Source of the DNA: Auanema rhodensis
Taxonomy: Eukaryota > Nematoda > Chromadorea > Rhabditida > Rhabditidae
Reading direction: 5' to 3'
Length of the DNA: 64,000 nucleotides
Assembly: GCA_964057225.1 (NCBI GenBank)
Contig: OZ059898.1
Span: 19,631,267-19,695,266, forward strand
The notes beneath the pieces are model-generated. The model was given only the letters and a program-made list of their open reading frames with translations. It did no database searches and was not told the origin of the DNA. A program made the position numbers and the translations under genes. Numbering within the stretch: the first letter of the stretch is position 1; each line of letters opens with the position of its first letter. Below, piece by piece: positions 37,903 through 51,590 of the stretch.

Positions 37903-40007
37903 GAATAACATTGTCCATCGTCTTTGCCTTGAAAAAAGGAATCTAAAAACATCTACTTTTTGCTAAATTATTCTGAAATTTTTCGAAAAAATTTTTGTCA
38001 AAATGTTTTTGGAAGCAATGTTGAGTGTACATGGAAACTCAACATACACTAATGCATCATTTTTCAAACGATCATAACTAATTTTTGTATAACGCGTTTC
38101 TCAATGTAGTATAGTGCATTCGATGCAGATTTGTAAGCTGCGTCGATCTGTGTTATCAGATTTGCGCTAGCTTAAAAATGCACCGAGACATCAACTGATA
38201 TAAGTTCACACTTATATCCTCGATTTTCACCCTGAAGAAATAATTTTTTCGTTGAATAACATTGTCCATCGTCTTTGCCTTGAAAGAAGGAATCTAAAAA
38301 CATCTACTTTTTGCTAAATTATTCTGAAATTTTTCGAAAAAATTTTTGTCAAAATGTTTTTGGAAGCAATGTTGAGTGTACATGGAAACTCAACATACAC
38401 TAATGCATCATTTTTCAAACGATCATAACTAATTTCTGTATTAAGCGTTTCTCAATGTAGTATAGTGCATTCGATGCGGATTTTTAAGCTGCGTCTATCT
38501 GTGTTGTCAGATTTGTGCTAGCTTAAAAATGCACCGAGACATCAACTGATACAAGTTCACACTTATATCCTCGATTTTCACCCTGAAGAATTAATTTTTT
38601 CGTTGAATAACATTGTCCATCGTCTTTGCCTTGAAAAAAAAAATCTAAAAACATTTACTTTTTGCTAAATTATTTTGAAATTTTTCGAAAAAATTTTTGT
38701 CAAAATGTTTTTGGAAGCAATGTTGAGTGTACATGGAAACTCAACATACACTATTGCATCATTTTTCAAACGATCATAACTAATTTTTGTATTAAGCGTT
38801 TCTCAATGTAGTATAGTGCATTCGATGCGGATTTTTAAGCTGCGTCGATCTGTGTTATCAGATTTGCGCTAGCTTAAAAATGCACCGAGACATCAACTGA
38901 TATAAGTTCACACTTATATCCTCGATTTTCACCCTGAAGAATTAATTTTTTCGTTGAATAACGTTGTCCATCGTCTTTGCCTTGAAAAAAGGAATCTAAA
39001 AACATTTACTTTTTGCTAAATTATTTTGAAATTTTTCGAAAAAATTTTTGTCAAAATGTTTTTGGAAGCAATGTTGAGTGTACATGGAAACTCAACATAC
39101 ACTATTGCATCATTTTTCAAACGATCATAACTAATTTTTGTATTAAGCGTTTCTCAATGTAGTATAGTGCATTCGATGCGGATTTTTAAGCTGCGTCGAT
39201 CTGTGTTATCAGATTTGCGCTAGCTTAAAAATGCACCGAGACATCAACTGATATAAGTTCACACTTATATCCTCGATTTTCACCCTGAAGAATTAATTTT
39301 TTCGTTGAATAACGTTGTCCATCGTCTTTGCCTTGAAAAAAGGAATCTAAAAACATTTACTTTTTGCTAAATTATTTTGAAATTTTTCGAAAAAATTTTT
39401 GTCAAAATGTTTTTGGAAGCAATGTTGAGTGTACATGGAAACTCAACATACACTATTGCATCATTTTTCAAACGATCATAACTAATTTTTGTATTAAGCG
39501 TTTCTCAATGTAGTATAGTGCATTCGATGCGGATTTTTAAGCTGCGTCGATCTGTGTTATCAGATTTGCGCTAGCTTAAAAATGCACCGAGACATCAACT
39601 GATATAAGTTCACACTTATATCCTCGATTTTCACCCTGAAGAATTAATTTTTTCGTTGAATAACGTTGTCCATCGTCTTTGCCTTGAAAAAAGGAATCTA
39701 AAAACATCTACTTTTTGCTAAATTATTTCGAAATTTTTCGAAAAAATTTTTGTCAAAATGTTTTTGGAAGCAATGTTGAGTGTACATGGAAACTCAACAT
39801 ACACTAATGCATCATTTTTCAAACGATCATAACTAATTTTTGTATTAAGCGTTTTTCAATGAGTATAGTGCATTCGATGCGGATTTTTAAGCTGCGTCGA
39901 TCTGTGTTATCAGATTTGCGCTAGCTTAAAAATGCACCGAGACATCAACTGATATAAGTTCACACTTATATCCTCGATTTTCACCCTGAAGAATTGATTT
40001 TTTCGTT
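37903..40007 (+). repeat. Block M109-M114, first of three copies
   Basis: GACATC at rel 285-290 is first seen at the end of M108 and is general here. The order is GTATAACGCG with GATTTGTAAG; GAAAGAAGG with GTTGTCAG and ATACAAGTT; a 10-A variant with CATTTACTT and CACTATTGC; two ATAACGTTG monomers with CATTTACTT; and then GTTTTTCAATG. The same order recurs from 52995 and from 62121, with one fewer ATAACGTTG/CATTTACTT monomer in each. M114 has a private one-base deletion (AATGAGTATAG near 39860). Confidence 0.88.
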
Positions 40008-43000
40008 GAATAACATTGTCCATCGTCTTTGCCTTGAAAAACGAAATCTGAAAACTTCTACTTTTTGCTAAATTATTTTGAAATTTTTCGAAAAAATTTT
40101 TGTCAAAATGTTTTTGGAAGCAATGTTGAGTGTACATGGAAACTCAACATACACTAATGCATCATTTTTCAAACGATCACAACTAATTTTTGTATAAAGC
40201 GTTTCTCAATGTCGTATAGTGCATTCGATGCAGATTTGTAAGCTGCGTCGATCTGTGTTATCAGATTTGCGCTAGCTTAAAAATGCACCGAGATATCAAC
40301 TGATATAAGTTCACACTTATATCCTCGATTTTCACCCTGAAGAATTAATTTTTTCGTTGAATAACATTAGCCATCGTCTTTGCCTTATAAAAAGGAATCT
40401 AAAAACATTTACTTTTTGCTAAATTATTTTGAAATTTTTCGAAAAAATTTTTGTCAAAATGTTTTTGGAAGCAATGTTGAGTGTACATGGAAACTCAACA
40501 TACACTATTGCATCATTTTTCAAACGATCATAACTAATTTTTGTATTAAGCGTTTCTCAATGTAGTATAGTGCATTCGATGCGGATTTTTAAGCTGCGTC
40601 GATCTGTGTTATCAGATTTGCGCTAACTTGAAAATGCACCGAGACATCAACTGATATAAGTTCACACTTATATCCTCGATTTTCACCCTGAAGAATTAAT
40701 TTTTTCGTTGAATAACGTTGTCCATCGTCTTTGCCTTGAAAAAAGGAATCTAAAAACATCTACTTTTTGCTAAATTATTTCGAAATTTTTCGAAAAAATT
40801 TTTGTCAAAATGTTTTTGGAAGCAATGTTGAGTGTACATGGAAACTCAACATACACTAATGCATCATTTTTCAAACGATCATAACTAATTTTTGTATTAA
40901 GCGTTTTTCAATGTAGTATAGTGCATTCGATGCGGATTTTTAAGCTGCGTCGATCTGTGTTATCAGATTTGCGCTAGCTTAAAAATGCACCGAGACATCA
41001 ACTGATATAAGTTCACACTTATATCCTCGATTTTCACCCTGAAGAATTGATTTTTTCGTTGAATAACATTGTCCATCGTCTTTGCCTTGAAAAACGAAAT
41101 CTGAAAACTTCTACTTTTTGCTAAATTATTTTGAAATTTTTCGAAAAAATTTTTGTCAAAATGTTTTTGGAAGCAATGTTGAGTGTACATGGAAACTCAA
41201 CATACACTAATGCATCATTTTTCAAACGATCACAACTAATTTTTGTATAAAGCGTTTCTCAATGTCGTATAGTGCATTCGATGCAGATTTGTAAGCTGCG
41301 TCGATCTGTGTTATCAGATTTGCGCTAGCTTAAAAATGCACCGAGATATCAACTGATATAAGTTCACACTTATATCCTCGATTTTCACCCTGAAGAATTA
41401 ATTTTTTCGTTGAATAACATTAGCCATCGTCTTTGCCTTATAAAAAGGAATCTAAAAACATTTACTTTTTGCTAAATTATCTTGAAATTTTTCGAAAAAA
41501 TTTTTGTCAAAATGTTTTTGGAAGCAATGTTGAGTGTACATGGAAACTCAACATACACTAATGCATCATTTTTCAAACGATCATAACTAATTTTTGTATT
41601 AAGCGTTTTTCAATGTAGTATAGTGCATTCGATGCGGATTTTTAAGCTGCGTCGATCTGTGTTATCAGATTTGCGCTAACTTGAAAATGCACCGAGACAT
41701 CAACTGATATAAGTTCACACTTATATCCTCGATTTTCACCCTGAAGAATTAATTTTTTCGTTGAATAACGTTGTCCATCGTCTTTGCCTTGAAAAAAGGA
41801 ATCTAAAAACATCTACTTTTTGCTAAATTATTTCGAAATTTTTCGAAAAAATTTTTGTCAAAATGTTTTTGGAAGCAATGTTGAGTGTACATGGAAACTC
41901 AACATACACTAATGCATCATTTTTCAAACGATCATAACTAATTTTTGTATTAAGCGTTTTTCAATGTAGTATAGTGCATTCGATGCGGATTTTTAAGCTG
42001 CGTCGATCTGTGTTATCAGATTTGCGCTAACTTGAAAATGCACCGAGACATCAACTGATATAAGTTCACACTTATATCCTCGATTTTCACCCTGAAGAAT
42101 TTATTTTTTCGTTGAATAACATTGTCCATCGTCTTTGCCTTGAAAAAAGGAATCTAAAAACATCTACTTTTTGCTAAATTATTCTGAAATTTTTCGAAAA
42201 AATTTTTGTCAAAATGTTTTTGGAAGCAATGTTGAGTGTACATGGAAACTCAACATACACTAATGCATCATTTTTCAAACGATCATAACTAATTTCTGTA
42301 TTAAACGTTTCTCAATGTAGTATAGTGCATTCGATGCGGATTTTTAAGCTGCGTCGATCTGTGTTATCAGATTTGCGCTAGCTTAAAAATGCACCGAGAC
42401 ATCAACTGATATAAGTTCACACTTATATCCTCGATTTTCACCCTGAAGAATTGATTTTTTCGTTGAATAACATTGTCCATCGTCTTTGCCTTGAAAAACG
42501 AAATCTGAAAACTTCTACTTTTTGCTAAATTATTTTGAAATTTTTCGAAAAAATTTTTGTCAAAATGTTTTTGGAAGCAATGTTGAGTGTACATGGAAAC
42601 TCAACATACACTAATGCATCATTTTTCAAACGATCACAACTAATTTTTGTATAAAGCGTTTCTCAATGTCGTATAGTGCATTCGATGCAGATTTGTAAGC
42701 TGCGTCGATCTGTGTTATCAGATTTGCGCTAGCTTAAAAATGCACCGAGATATCAACTGATATAAGTTCACACTTATATCCTCGATTTTCACCCTGAAGA
42801 ATTAATTTTTTCGTTGAATAACATTGTCCATCGTCTTTGCCTTGAAATAAGGAATCTAAAAACATCTTCTTTTTGCTAAATTATTTTGAAATTTTTTGAA
42901 AAAATTTTTGTCAAAATGTTTTTGGAAGCAATGTTGAGTGTACATGGAAACTCAACATACACTATTGCATCATTTTTCAAACGATCATAACTAATTTTTG

Positions 43001-44921
43001 TATTAAGCGTTTCTCAATGTAGTATAGTGCATTCGATGCGGATTTTTAAGCTGCGTCGATCTGTGTTATCAGATTTGCGCTAACTTGAAAATGCACCGAG
43101 ACATCAACTGATATAAGTTCACACTTATATCCTCGATTTTCACCCTGAAGAATTAATTTTTTCGTTGAATAACGTTGTCCATCGTCTTTGCCTTGAAAAA
43201 AGGAATCTAAAAACATCTACTTTTTGCTAAATTATTTCGAAATTTTTCGAAAAAATTTTTGTCAAAATGTTTTTGGAAGCAATGTTGAGTGTACATGGAA
43301 ACTCAACATACACTAATGCATCATTTTTCAAACGATCATAACTAATTTTTGTATTAAGCGTTTTTCAATGTAGTATAGTGCATTCGATGCGGATTTTTAA
43401 GCTGCGTCGATCTGTGTTATCAGATTTGCGCTAGCTTAAAAATGCACCGAGACATCAACTGATATAAGTTCACACTTATATCCTCGATTTTCACCCTGAA
43501 GAATTGATTTTTTCGTTGAATAACATTGTCCATCGTCTTTGCCTTGAAAAACGAAATCTGAAAACTTCTACTTTTTGCTAAATTATTTTGAAATTTTTCG
43601 AAAAAATTTTTGTCAAAATGTTTTTGGAAGCAATGTTGAGTGTACATGGAAACTCAACATACACTAATGCATCATTTTTCAAACGATCACAACTAATTTT
43701 TGTATAAAGCGTTTCTCAATGTCGTATAGTGCATTCGATGCAGATTTGTAAGCTGCGTCGATCTGTGTTATCAGATTTGCGCTAGCTTAAAAATGCACCG
43801 AGATATCAACTGATATAAGTTCACACTTATATCCTCGATTTTCACCCTGAAGAATTAATTTTTTCGTTGAATAACATTAGCCATCGTCTTTGCCTTATAA
43901 AAAGGAATCTAAAAACATTTACTTTTTGCTAAATTATTTTGAAATTTTTCGAAAAAATTTTTGTCAAAATGTTTTTGGAAGCAATGTTGAGTGTACATGG
44001 AAACTCAACATACACTAATGCATCATTTTTCAAACGATCATAACTAATTTTTGTATTAAGCGTTTTTCAATGTAGTATAGTGCATTCGATGCGGATTTTT
44101 AAGCTGCGTCGATCTGTGTTATCAGATTTGCGCTAACTTGAAAATGCACCGAGACATCAACTGATATAAGTTCACACTTATATCCTCGATTTTCACCCTG
44201 AAGAATTAATTTTTTCGTTGAATAACGTTGTCCATCGTCTTTGCCTTGAAAAAAGGAATCTAAAAACATCTACTTTTTGCTAAATTATTTCGAAATTTTT
44301 CGAAAAAATTTTTGTCAAAATGTTTTTGGAAGCAATGTTGAGTGTACATGGAAACTCAACATACACTAATGCATCATTTTTCAAACGATCATAACTAATT
44401 TTTGTATTAAGCGTTTTTCAATGTAGTATAGTGCATTCGATGCGGATTTTTAAGCTGCGTCGATCTGTGTTATCAGATTTGCGCTAGCTTAAAAATGCAC
44501 CGAGACATCAACTGATATAAGTTCACACTTATATCCTCGATTTTCACCCTGAAGAATTTATTTTTTCGTTGAATAACATTGTCCATCGTCTTTGCCTTGA
44601 AAAAAGGAATCTAAAAACATCTACTTTTTGCTAAATTATTCTGAAATTTTTCGAAAAAATTTTTGTCAAAATGTTTTTGGAAGCAATGTTGAGTGTACAT
44701 GGAAACTCAACATACACTAATGCATCATTTTTCAAACGATCATAACTAATTTCTGTATTAAACGTTTCTCAATGTAGTATAGTGCATTCGATGCGGATTT
44801 TTAAGCTGCGTCGATCTGTGTTATCAGATTTGCGCTAGCTTAAAAATGCACCGAGACATCAACTGATATAAGTTCACACTTATATCCTCGATTTTCACCC
44901 TGAAGAATTGATTTTTTCGTT
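40008..44921 (+). repeat. 7-monomer higher-order repeat, two tandem copies (M115-M128)
   Basis: The unit is P-Q-R-P-Q-R-S, 2457 bp. P has AAACGAAATCTG, GATCACAAC, TGTCGTATAG and GATTTGTAAG. Q has CATTAGCC, TTATAAAAAGG and CATTTACTT. R has ATAACGTTG and GTTTTTCAATG. S has ATTCTGAAA and TGTATTAAACG. Copies are 40008-42464 and 42465-44921, and P monomers start at 40008, 41061, 42465 and 43518. The second copy's first Q (42816) is chimeric: its head has GAAATAAGG and CTTCTTTTTG, and its tail has the Q features CACTATTGC and AACTTGAAAATG. Confidence 0.92.
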
Positions 44922-47378
44922 GAATAACATTGTCCATCGTCTTTGCCTTGAAAAACGAAATCTGAAAACTTCTACTTTTTGCTAAATTATTTTGAAATTT
45001 TTCGAAAAAATTTTTGTCAAAATGTTTTTGGAAGCAATGTTGAGTGTACATGGAAACTCAACATACACTAATGCATCATTTTTCAAACGATCACAACTAA
45101 TTTTTGTATAAAGCGTTTCTCAATGTCGTATAGTGCATTCGATGCAGATTTGTAAGCTGCGTCGATCTGTGTTATCAGATTTGCGCTAGCTTAAAAATGC
45201 ACCGAGATATCAACTGATATAAGTTCACACTTATATCCTCGATTTTCACCCTGAAGAATTAATTTTTTCGTTGAATAACATTGTCCATCGTCTTTGCCTT
45301 GAAATAAGGAATCTAAAAACATCTTCTTTTTGCTAAATTATTTTGAAATTTTTTGAAAAAATTTTTGTCAAAATGTTTTTGGAAGCAATGTTGAGTGTAC
45401 ATGGAAACTCAACATACACTAATGCATCATTTTTCAAACGATCATAACTAATTTTTGTATAAAGCGTTTCTCAATGTAGTATAGTGCATTCGATGCGGAT
45501 TTTTAAGCTGCGTCGATCTGTGTTATCAGATTTGCGCTAGCTTAAAAATGGACCGAGATATCAACTGATATAAGTTCACACTTATTTCCTCGATTTTCAC
45601 AATGAAGAATTAATTTTTTCGTTGAATAACATTGTCCATCGTCTTTGCCTTGAAAAAAGGAATCTAAAAACATCTACTTTTTGCTAAATTATTTTGAAAT
45701 TTTTCGAAAAAATTTTTGTCAAAATGTTTTTGGAAGCAATGTTGAGTGTACATGGAAACTCATCATACACTAATGCATCATTTTTCAAACGATCATAACT
45801 AATTTTTGTATAAAGCGTTTCTCAATGTAGTATAGTGCATTCGATGCGGATTTTTAAGCTGCGTCGATCTGTGTTATCAGATTTGCGCTAGCTTAAAAAT
45901 GCACCGAGACATCAACTGATATAAGTTCACACTTATATCCTCGATTTTCACCCTGAAGAATTGATTTTTTCGTTGAATAACATTGTCCATCGTCTTTGCC
46001 TTGAAAAACGAAATCTGAAAACTTCTACTTTTTGCTAAATTATTTTGAAATTTTTCGAAAAAATTTTTGTCAAAATGTTTTTGGAAGCAATGTTGAGTGT
46101 ACATGGAAACTCAACATACACTAATGCATCATTTTTCAAACGATCACAACTAATTTTTGTATAAAGCGTTTCTCAATGTCGTATAGTGCATTCGATGCAG
46201 ATTTGTAAGCTGCGTCGATCTGTGTTATCAGATTTGCGCTAGCTTAAAAATGCACCGAGACATCAACTGATATAAGTTCACACTTATATCCTCGATTTTC
46301 ACCCTGAAGAATTAATTTTTTCGTTGAATAACATTGTCCATCGTCTTTGCCTTGAAATAAGGAATCTAAAAACATCTTCTTTTTGCTAAATTATTTTGAA
46401 ATTTTTTGAAAAAATTTTTGTCAAAATGTTTTTGGAAGCAATGTTGAGTGTACATGGAAACTCAACATACACTAATGCATCATTTTTCAAACGATCATAA
46501 CTAATTTTTGTATAAAGCGTTTCTCAATGTAGTATAGTGCATTCGATGCGGATTTTTAAGCTGCGTCGATCTGTGTTATCAGATTTGCGCTAGCTTAAAA
46601 ATGGACCGAGATATCAACTGATATAAGTTCACACTTATTTCCTCGATTTTCACAATGAAGAATTAATTTTTTCGTTGAATAACATTGTCCATCGTCTTTG
46701 CCTTGAAAAAAGGAATCTAAACACATCTACTTTTTGCTAAATTATTTTGAAATTTTTCGAAAAAATTTTTGTCAAAATGTTTTTGGAAGCAATGTTGAGT
46801 GTACATGGAAACTCAACATACACTAATGCATCATTTTTCAAACGATCATAACTAATTTTTGTATAAAGCGTTTCTCAATGTAGTATAGTGCATTCGATGC
46901 GGATTTTTAAGCTGCGTCGATCTGTGTTATCAGATTTGCGCTAGCTTAAAAATGCACCGAGACATCAACTGATATAAGTTCACACTTATATCCTCGATTT
47001 TCACCCTGAAGAATTGATTTTTTCGTTGAATAACATTGTCCATCGTCTTTGCCTTGAAAAACGAAATCTGAAAACTTCTACTTTTTGCTAAATTATTTTG
47101 AAATTTTTCGAAAAAATTTTTGTCAAAATGTTTTTGGAAGCAATGTTGAGTGTACATGGAAACTCAACATACACTAATGCATCATTTTTCAAACGATCAC
47201 AACTAATTTTTGTATAAAGCGTTTCTCAATGTCGTATAGTGCATTCGATGCAGATTTGTAAGCTGCGTCGATCTGTGTTATCAGATTTGCGCTAGCTTAA
47301 AAATGCACCGAGACATCAACTGATATAAGTTCACACTTATATCCTCGATTTTCACCCTGAAGAATTAATTTTTTCGTT
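44922..47378 (+). repeat. P-based 1053-bp trimer array (M129-M135)
   Basis: P monomers start at 44922, 45975 and 47028. P is followed by a GAAATAAGG/CTTCTTTTTG monomer ending ATGGACCGAG and CACAATGAAG (45273, 46326), and then by a TATAAAG monomer (45624, 46677). The trimer P-Q''-X therefore appears twice, with a third started at 47028 that continues into the next block. Small differences are ACTCATCATAC near 45760 and CTAAACACATC near 46717. The Q''-X part is the same as M96-M97. Confidence 0.88.
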
Positions 47379-50300
47379 GAATAACATTGTCCATCGTCTT
47401 TGCCTTGAAATAAGGAATCTAAAAACATCTTCTTTTTGCTAAATTATTTTGAAATTTTTTGAAAAAATTTTTGTCAAAATGTTTTTGGAAGCAATGTTGA
47501 GTGTACATGGAAACTCAACATACACTAATGCATCATTTTTCAAACGATCATAACTAATTTTTGTATAAAGCGTTTCTCAATGTAGTATAGTGCATTCGAT
47601 GCGGATTTTTAAGCTGCGTCGATCTGTGTTATCAGATTTGCGCTAGCTTAAAAATGGACCGAGATATCAACTGATATAAGTTCACACTTATTTCCTCGAT
47701 TTTCACAATGAAGAATTAATTTTTTCGTTGAATAACATTGTCCATCGTCTTTGCCTTGAAAAAAGAAATCTAAAAACATCTACTTTTTGCTAAAATATTT
47801 TGAAATTTTTCGAAAAAATTTTTGTCAAAATGTTTTTGGAAGCAATGTTGAGTGTACATGGAAACTCAACATACACTAATGCATCATTTTTCAAACGATC
47901 ATAACTAATTTTTGTATAAAGCGTTTCTCAATGTAGTATAGTGCATTCGATGCGGATTTTTAAGCTGCGTCGATCTGTGTTATCAGATTTGCGTTAGCTT
48001 AAAAATGCACCGAGATATCAACTGATATAAGTTCACACTTATATCCTCGATTTTCACCCTGAAGAATTAATTTTTTCGTTGAATAACATTGTCCATCGTC
48101 TTTGCCTTGAAAAAAAGAATCTAAAAACATCTTCTTTTTGCTAAATTATTTTGAAATTTTTTGAAAAAATTTTTGTCAAAATGTTTTTGGAAGCAATGTT
48201 GAGTGTACATGGAAACTCAACATACACTAATGCATCATTTTTCAAACGATCATAACTAATTTTTGTATAAAGCGTTTCTTATTGTAGTATAGTGCATTCG
48301 ATGCGGATTTTTAAGCTGCGTCGATCTGTGTTATCAGATTTGCGCTAGCTTAAAAATGCACCGAGATATCAACTGATATAAGTTCACACTTATTTCCTCG
48401 ATTTTCACCCTGAAGAATTAATTTTTTCGTTGAATAACATTGTCCATCGTCTTTGCCTTGAAAAAAGGAATCTAAAAACATCTTCTTTTTGCTAAATTAT
48501 TTTGAAATTTTTTGAAAAAATTTTTGTCAAAATGTTTTTGGAAGCAATGTTGAGTGTACATGGAAACTCAACATACACTAATGCATCATTTTTCAAACGA
48601 TCATAACTAATTTTTGTATAAAGCGTTTCTTAAAGTAGTATAGTGCATTCGATGCGGATTTTTAAGCTGCGTCGATCTGTGTTATCAGATTTGCGCTAGC
48701 TTAAAAATGCACCGAGATATCAACTGATATAAGTTCACACTTATATCCTCGATTTTCACCCTGAAGAACTAATTTTTTCGTTGAAAAACATTGTCCATCG
48801 TGTTTGCCTTGAAAAAAGGAATCTAAAAACATCTTCTTTTTGCTAAATTATTTTGAAATTTTTTGAAAAAATTTTTGTCAAAATGTTTTTGGAAGCAATG
48901 TTGAGTGTACATGGAAACTCAACATACACTAATGCATCATTTTTCAAACGATCATAACTAATTTTTGTATAAAGCGTTTCTTAAAGTAGTATAGTGCATT
49001 CGATGCGGATTTTTAAGCTGCGTCGATCTGTGTTATCAGATTTGCGCTAGCTTAAAAATGCACCGAGATATCAACTGATATAAGTTCACACTTATATCCT
49101 CGATTTTCACCCTGAAGAACTAATTTTTTCGTTGAAAAACATTGTCCATCGTGTTTGCCTTGAAAAAAGGAATCTAAAAACATCTACTTTTTGCTAAATT
49201 ATTTTGAAATTTTTCGAAAAAATTTTTGTCAAAATGTTTTTGGAAGCAATGTTGAGTGTACATGGAAACTCAACATACACTAATGCATCATTTTTCAAAC
49301 GATCATAACTAATTTTTGTATAAAGCGTTTCTTAAAGTAGTATAGTGCATTCGATGCGGATTTTTAAGCTGCGTCGATCTGTGTTATCAGATTTGCGCTA
49401 GCTTAAAAATGCACCGAGATATCAACTGATATAAGTTCACACTTATATCCTCGATTTTCACCCTGAAGAACTAATTTTTTCGTTGAAAAACATTGTCCAT
49501 CGTGTTTGCCTTGAAAAAAGGAATCTAAAAACATCTACTTTTTGCTAAATTATTTTGAAATTTTTCGAAAAAATTTTTGTCAAAATGTTTTTGGAAGCAA
49601 TGTTGAGTGTACATGGAAACTCAACATACACTAATGCATCATTTTTCAAACGATCATAACTAATTTTTGTATTAAGCGTTTCTCAATGTAGTATAGTGCA
49701 TTCGATGCGGATTTTTAAGCTGCGTCTATCTGTGTTATCAGATTTGCGCTAGCTTAAAAATGCACCGAGATATCAACTGATATAAGTTCACACTTATATC
49801 CTCAATTTTCACCCTGAAGAATTAATTTTTTCGTTGAATAACATTGTCCATCGTGTTTGCCTTGAAAAAAGGAATCTAAAAACATCTACTTTTTGCTAAA
49901 TTATCTTGAAATTTTTCGAAAAAATTTTTGTCAAAATGTTTTTGGAAGCAATGTTGAGTGTACATGGAAACTCAACATACACTAATGCATCATTTTTCAA
50001 ACGATCATAACTAATTTTTTTATTAAGCGTTTCTCAATGTAGTATAGTGCATTCGATGCGGATTTTTAAGCTGCGTCGATCTGTGTTATCAGATTTGCGC
50101 TAGCTTAAAAATGCACCGAGATATCAACTGATATAAGTTCACACTTATATCCTCAATTTTCACCCTGAAGAATTAATTTTTTCGTTGAATAACATTGTCC
50201 ATCGTGTTTGCCTTGAAAAAAGGAATCTAAAAACATCTTCTTTTTGCTAAATTATTTTGAAATTTTTTGAAAAAATTTTTGTCAAAATGTTTTTGGAAGC

Positions 50301-51590
50301 AATGTTGAGTGTACATGGAAACTCAACATACACTAATGCATCATTTTTCAAACGATCATAACTAATTTTTGTATAAAGCGTTTCTTAAAGTAGTATAGTG
50401 CATTCGATGCGGATTTTTAAGCTGCGTCGATCTGTGTTATCAGATTTGCGCTAGCTTAAAAATGCACCGAGATATCAACTGATATAAGTTCACACTTATA
50501 TCCTCGATTTTCACCCTGAAGAACTAATTTTTTCGTTGAAAAACATTGTCCATCGTGTTTGCCTTGAAAAAAGGAATCTAAAAACATCTACTTTTTGCTA
50601 AATTATTTTGAAATTTTTCGAAAAAATTTTTGTCAAAATGTTTTTGGAAGCAATGTTGAGTGTACATGGAAACTCAACATACACTAATGCATCATTTTTC
50701 AAACGATCATAACTAATTTTTCTATTAAGCGTTTCTCAATGTAGTATAGTGCATTCGATGCGGATTTTTAAGCTGCGTCGATCTGTGTTATCAGATTTGC
50801 GCTAGCTTAAAAATGCACCGAGATATCAACTGATATAAGTTCACACTTATATCCTCAATTTTCACCCTGAAGAATTAATTTTTTCGTTGAATAACATTGT
50901 CCATCGTGTTTGCCTTGAAAAAAGGAATCTAAAAACATCTACTTTTTGCTAAATTATTTTGAAATTTTTTGAAAAAATTTTTGTCAAAATGTTTTTGGAA
51001 GCAATGTTGAGTGTACATGGAAACTCAACATACACTAATGCATCATTTTTCAAACGATCATAACTAATTTTTGTATAAAACGTTTCTCAATGTAGTATAG
51101 TGCATTCGATGCGGATTTTTAAGCTGCATCGATCTGTGTTATCAGATTTGCGTTAGCTTAAAAATGCACCGAGATATCAACTGATATAAGTTCACACTTA
51201 TTTCCTCGATTTTCACCCTGAAGAATTAATTTTTTCGTTGAATAACGTTGTCCATCGTCTTTGCCTTGAAAAAAGGAATCTAAAAACATCTACTTTTTGC
51301 TAAATTATTTCGAAATTTTTCGAAAAAATTTTTGTCAAAATGTTTTTGGAAGCAATGTTGAGTGTACATGGAAACTCAACATACACTATTGCATCATTTT
51401 TCAAACGATCATAACTAATTTTTGTATTAAGCGTTTCTCAATGTAGTATAGTGCATTCGATGCGGATTTTTAAGCTGCGTCGATCTGTGTTATCAGATTT
51501 GCGCTAACTTGAAAATGCACCGAGACATCAACTGATATAAGTTCACACTTATATCCTCGATTTTCACCCTGAAGAATTAATTTTTTCGTT
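47379..51590 (+). repeat. Segmental duplication, right copy (M136-M147)
   Basis: This repeats the marker order of 33340-37902: ATGGACCGAG/CACAATGAAG (47657), GCGTTAGC (47992), CTTATTGTAG (48279), CTTAAAGTAG and CCTCAATTTT monomers. The offset is 14039 bp, which is 40 monomers minus the one-base deletion in M114. M140-M141 (48783-49484) are extra relative to the left copy: the CTTAAAGTAG monomer is present three times in a row. M146 (50889) fuses features of M104 and M105. Private changes are TAAAATATTTTG near 47793, GCGTCTATC near 49726 and CTGCATCG near 51126. Confidence 0.88.
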
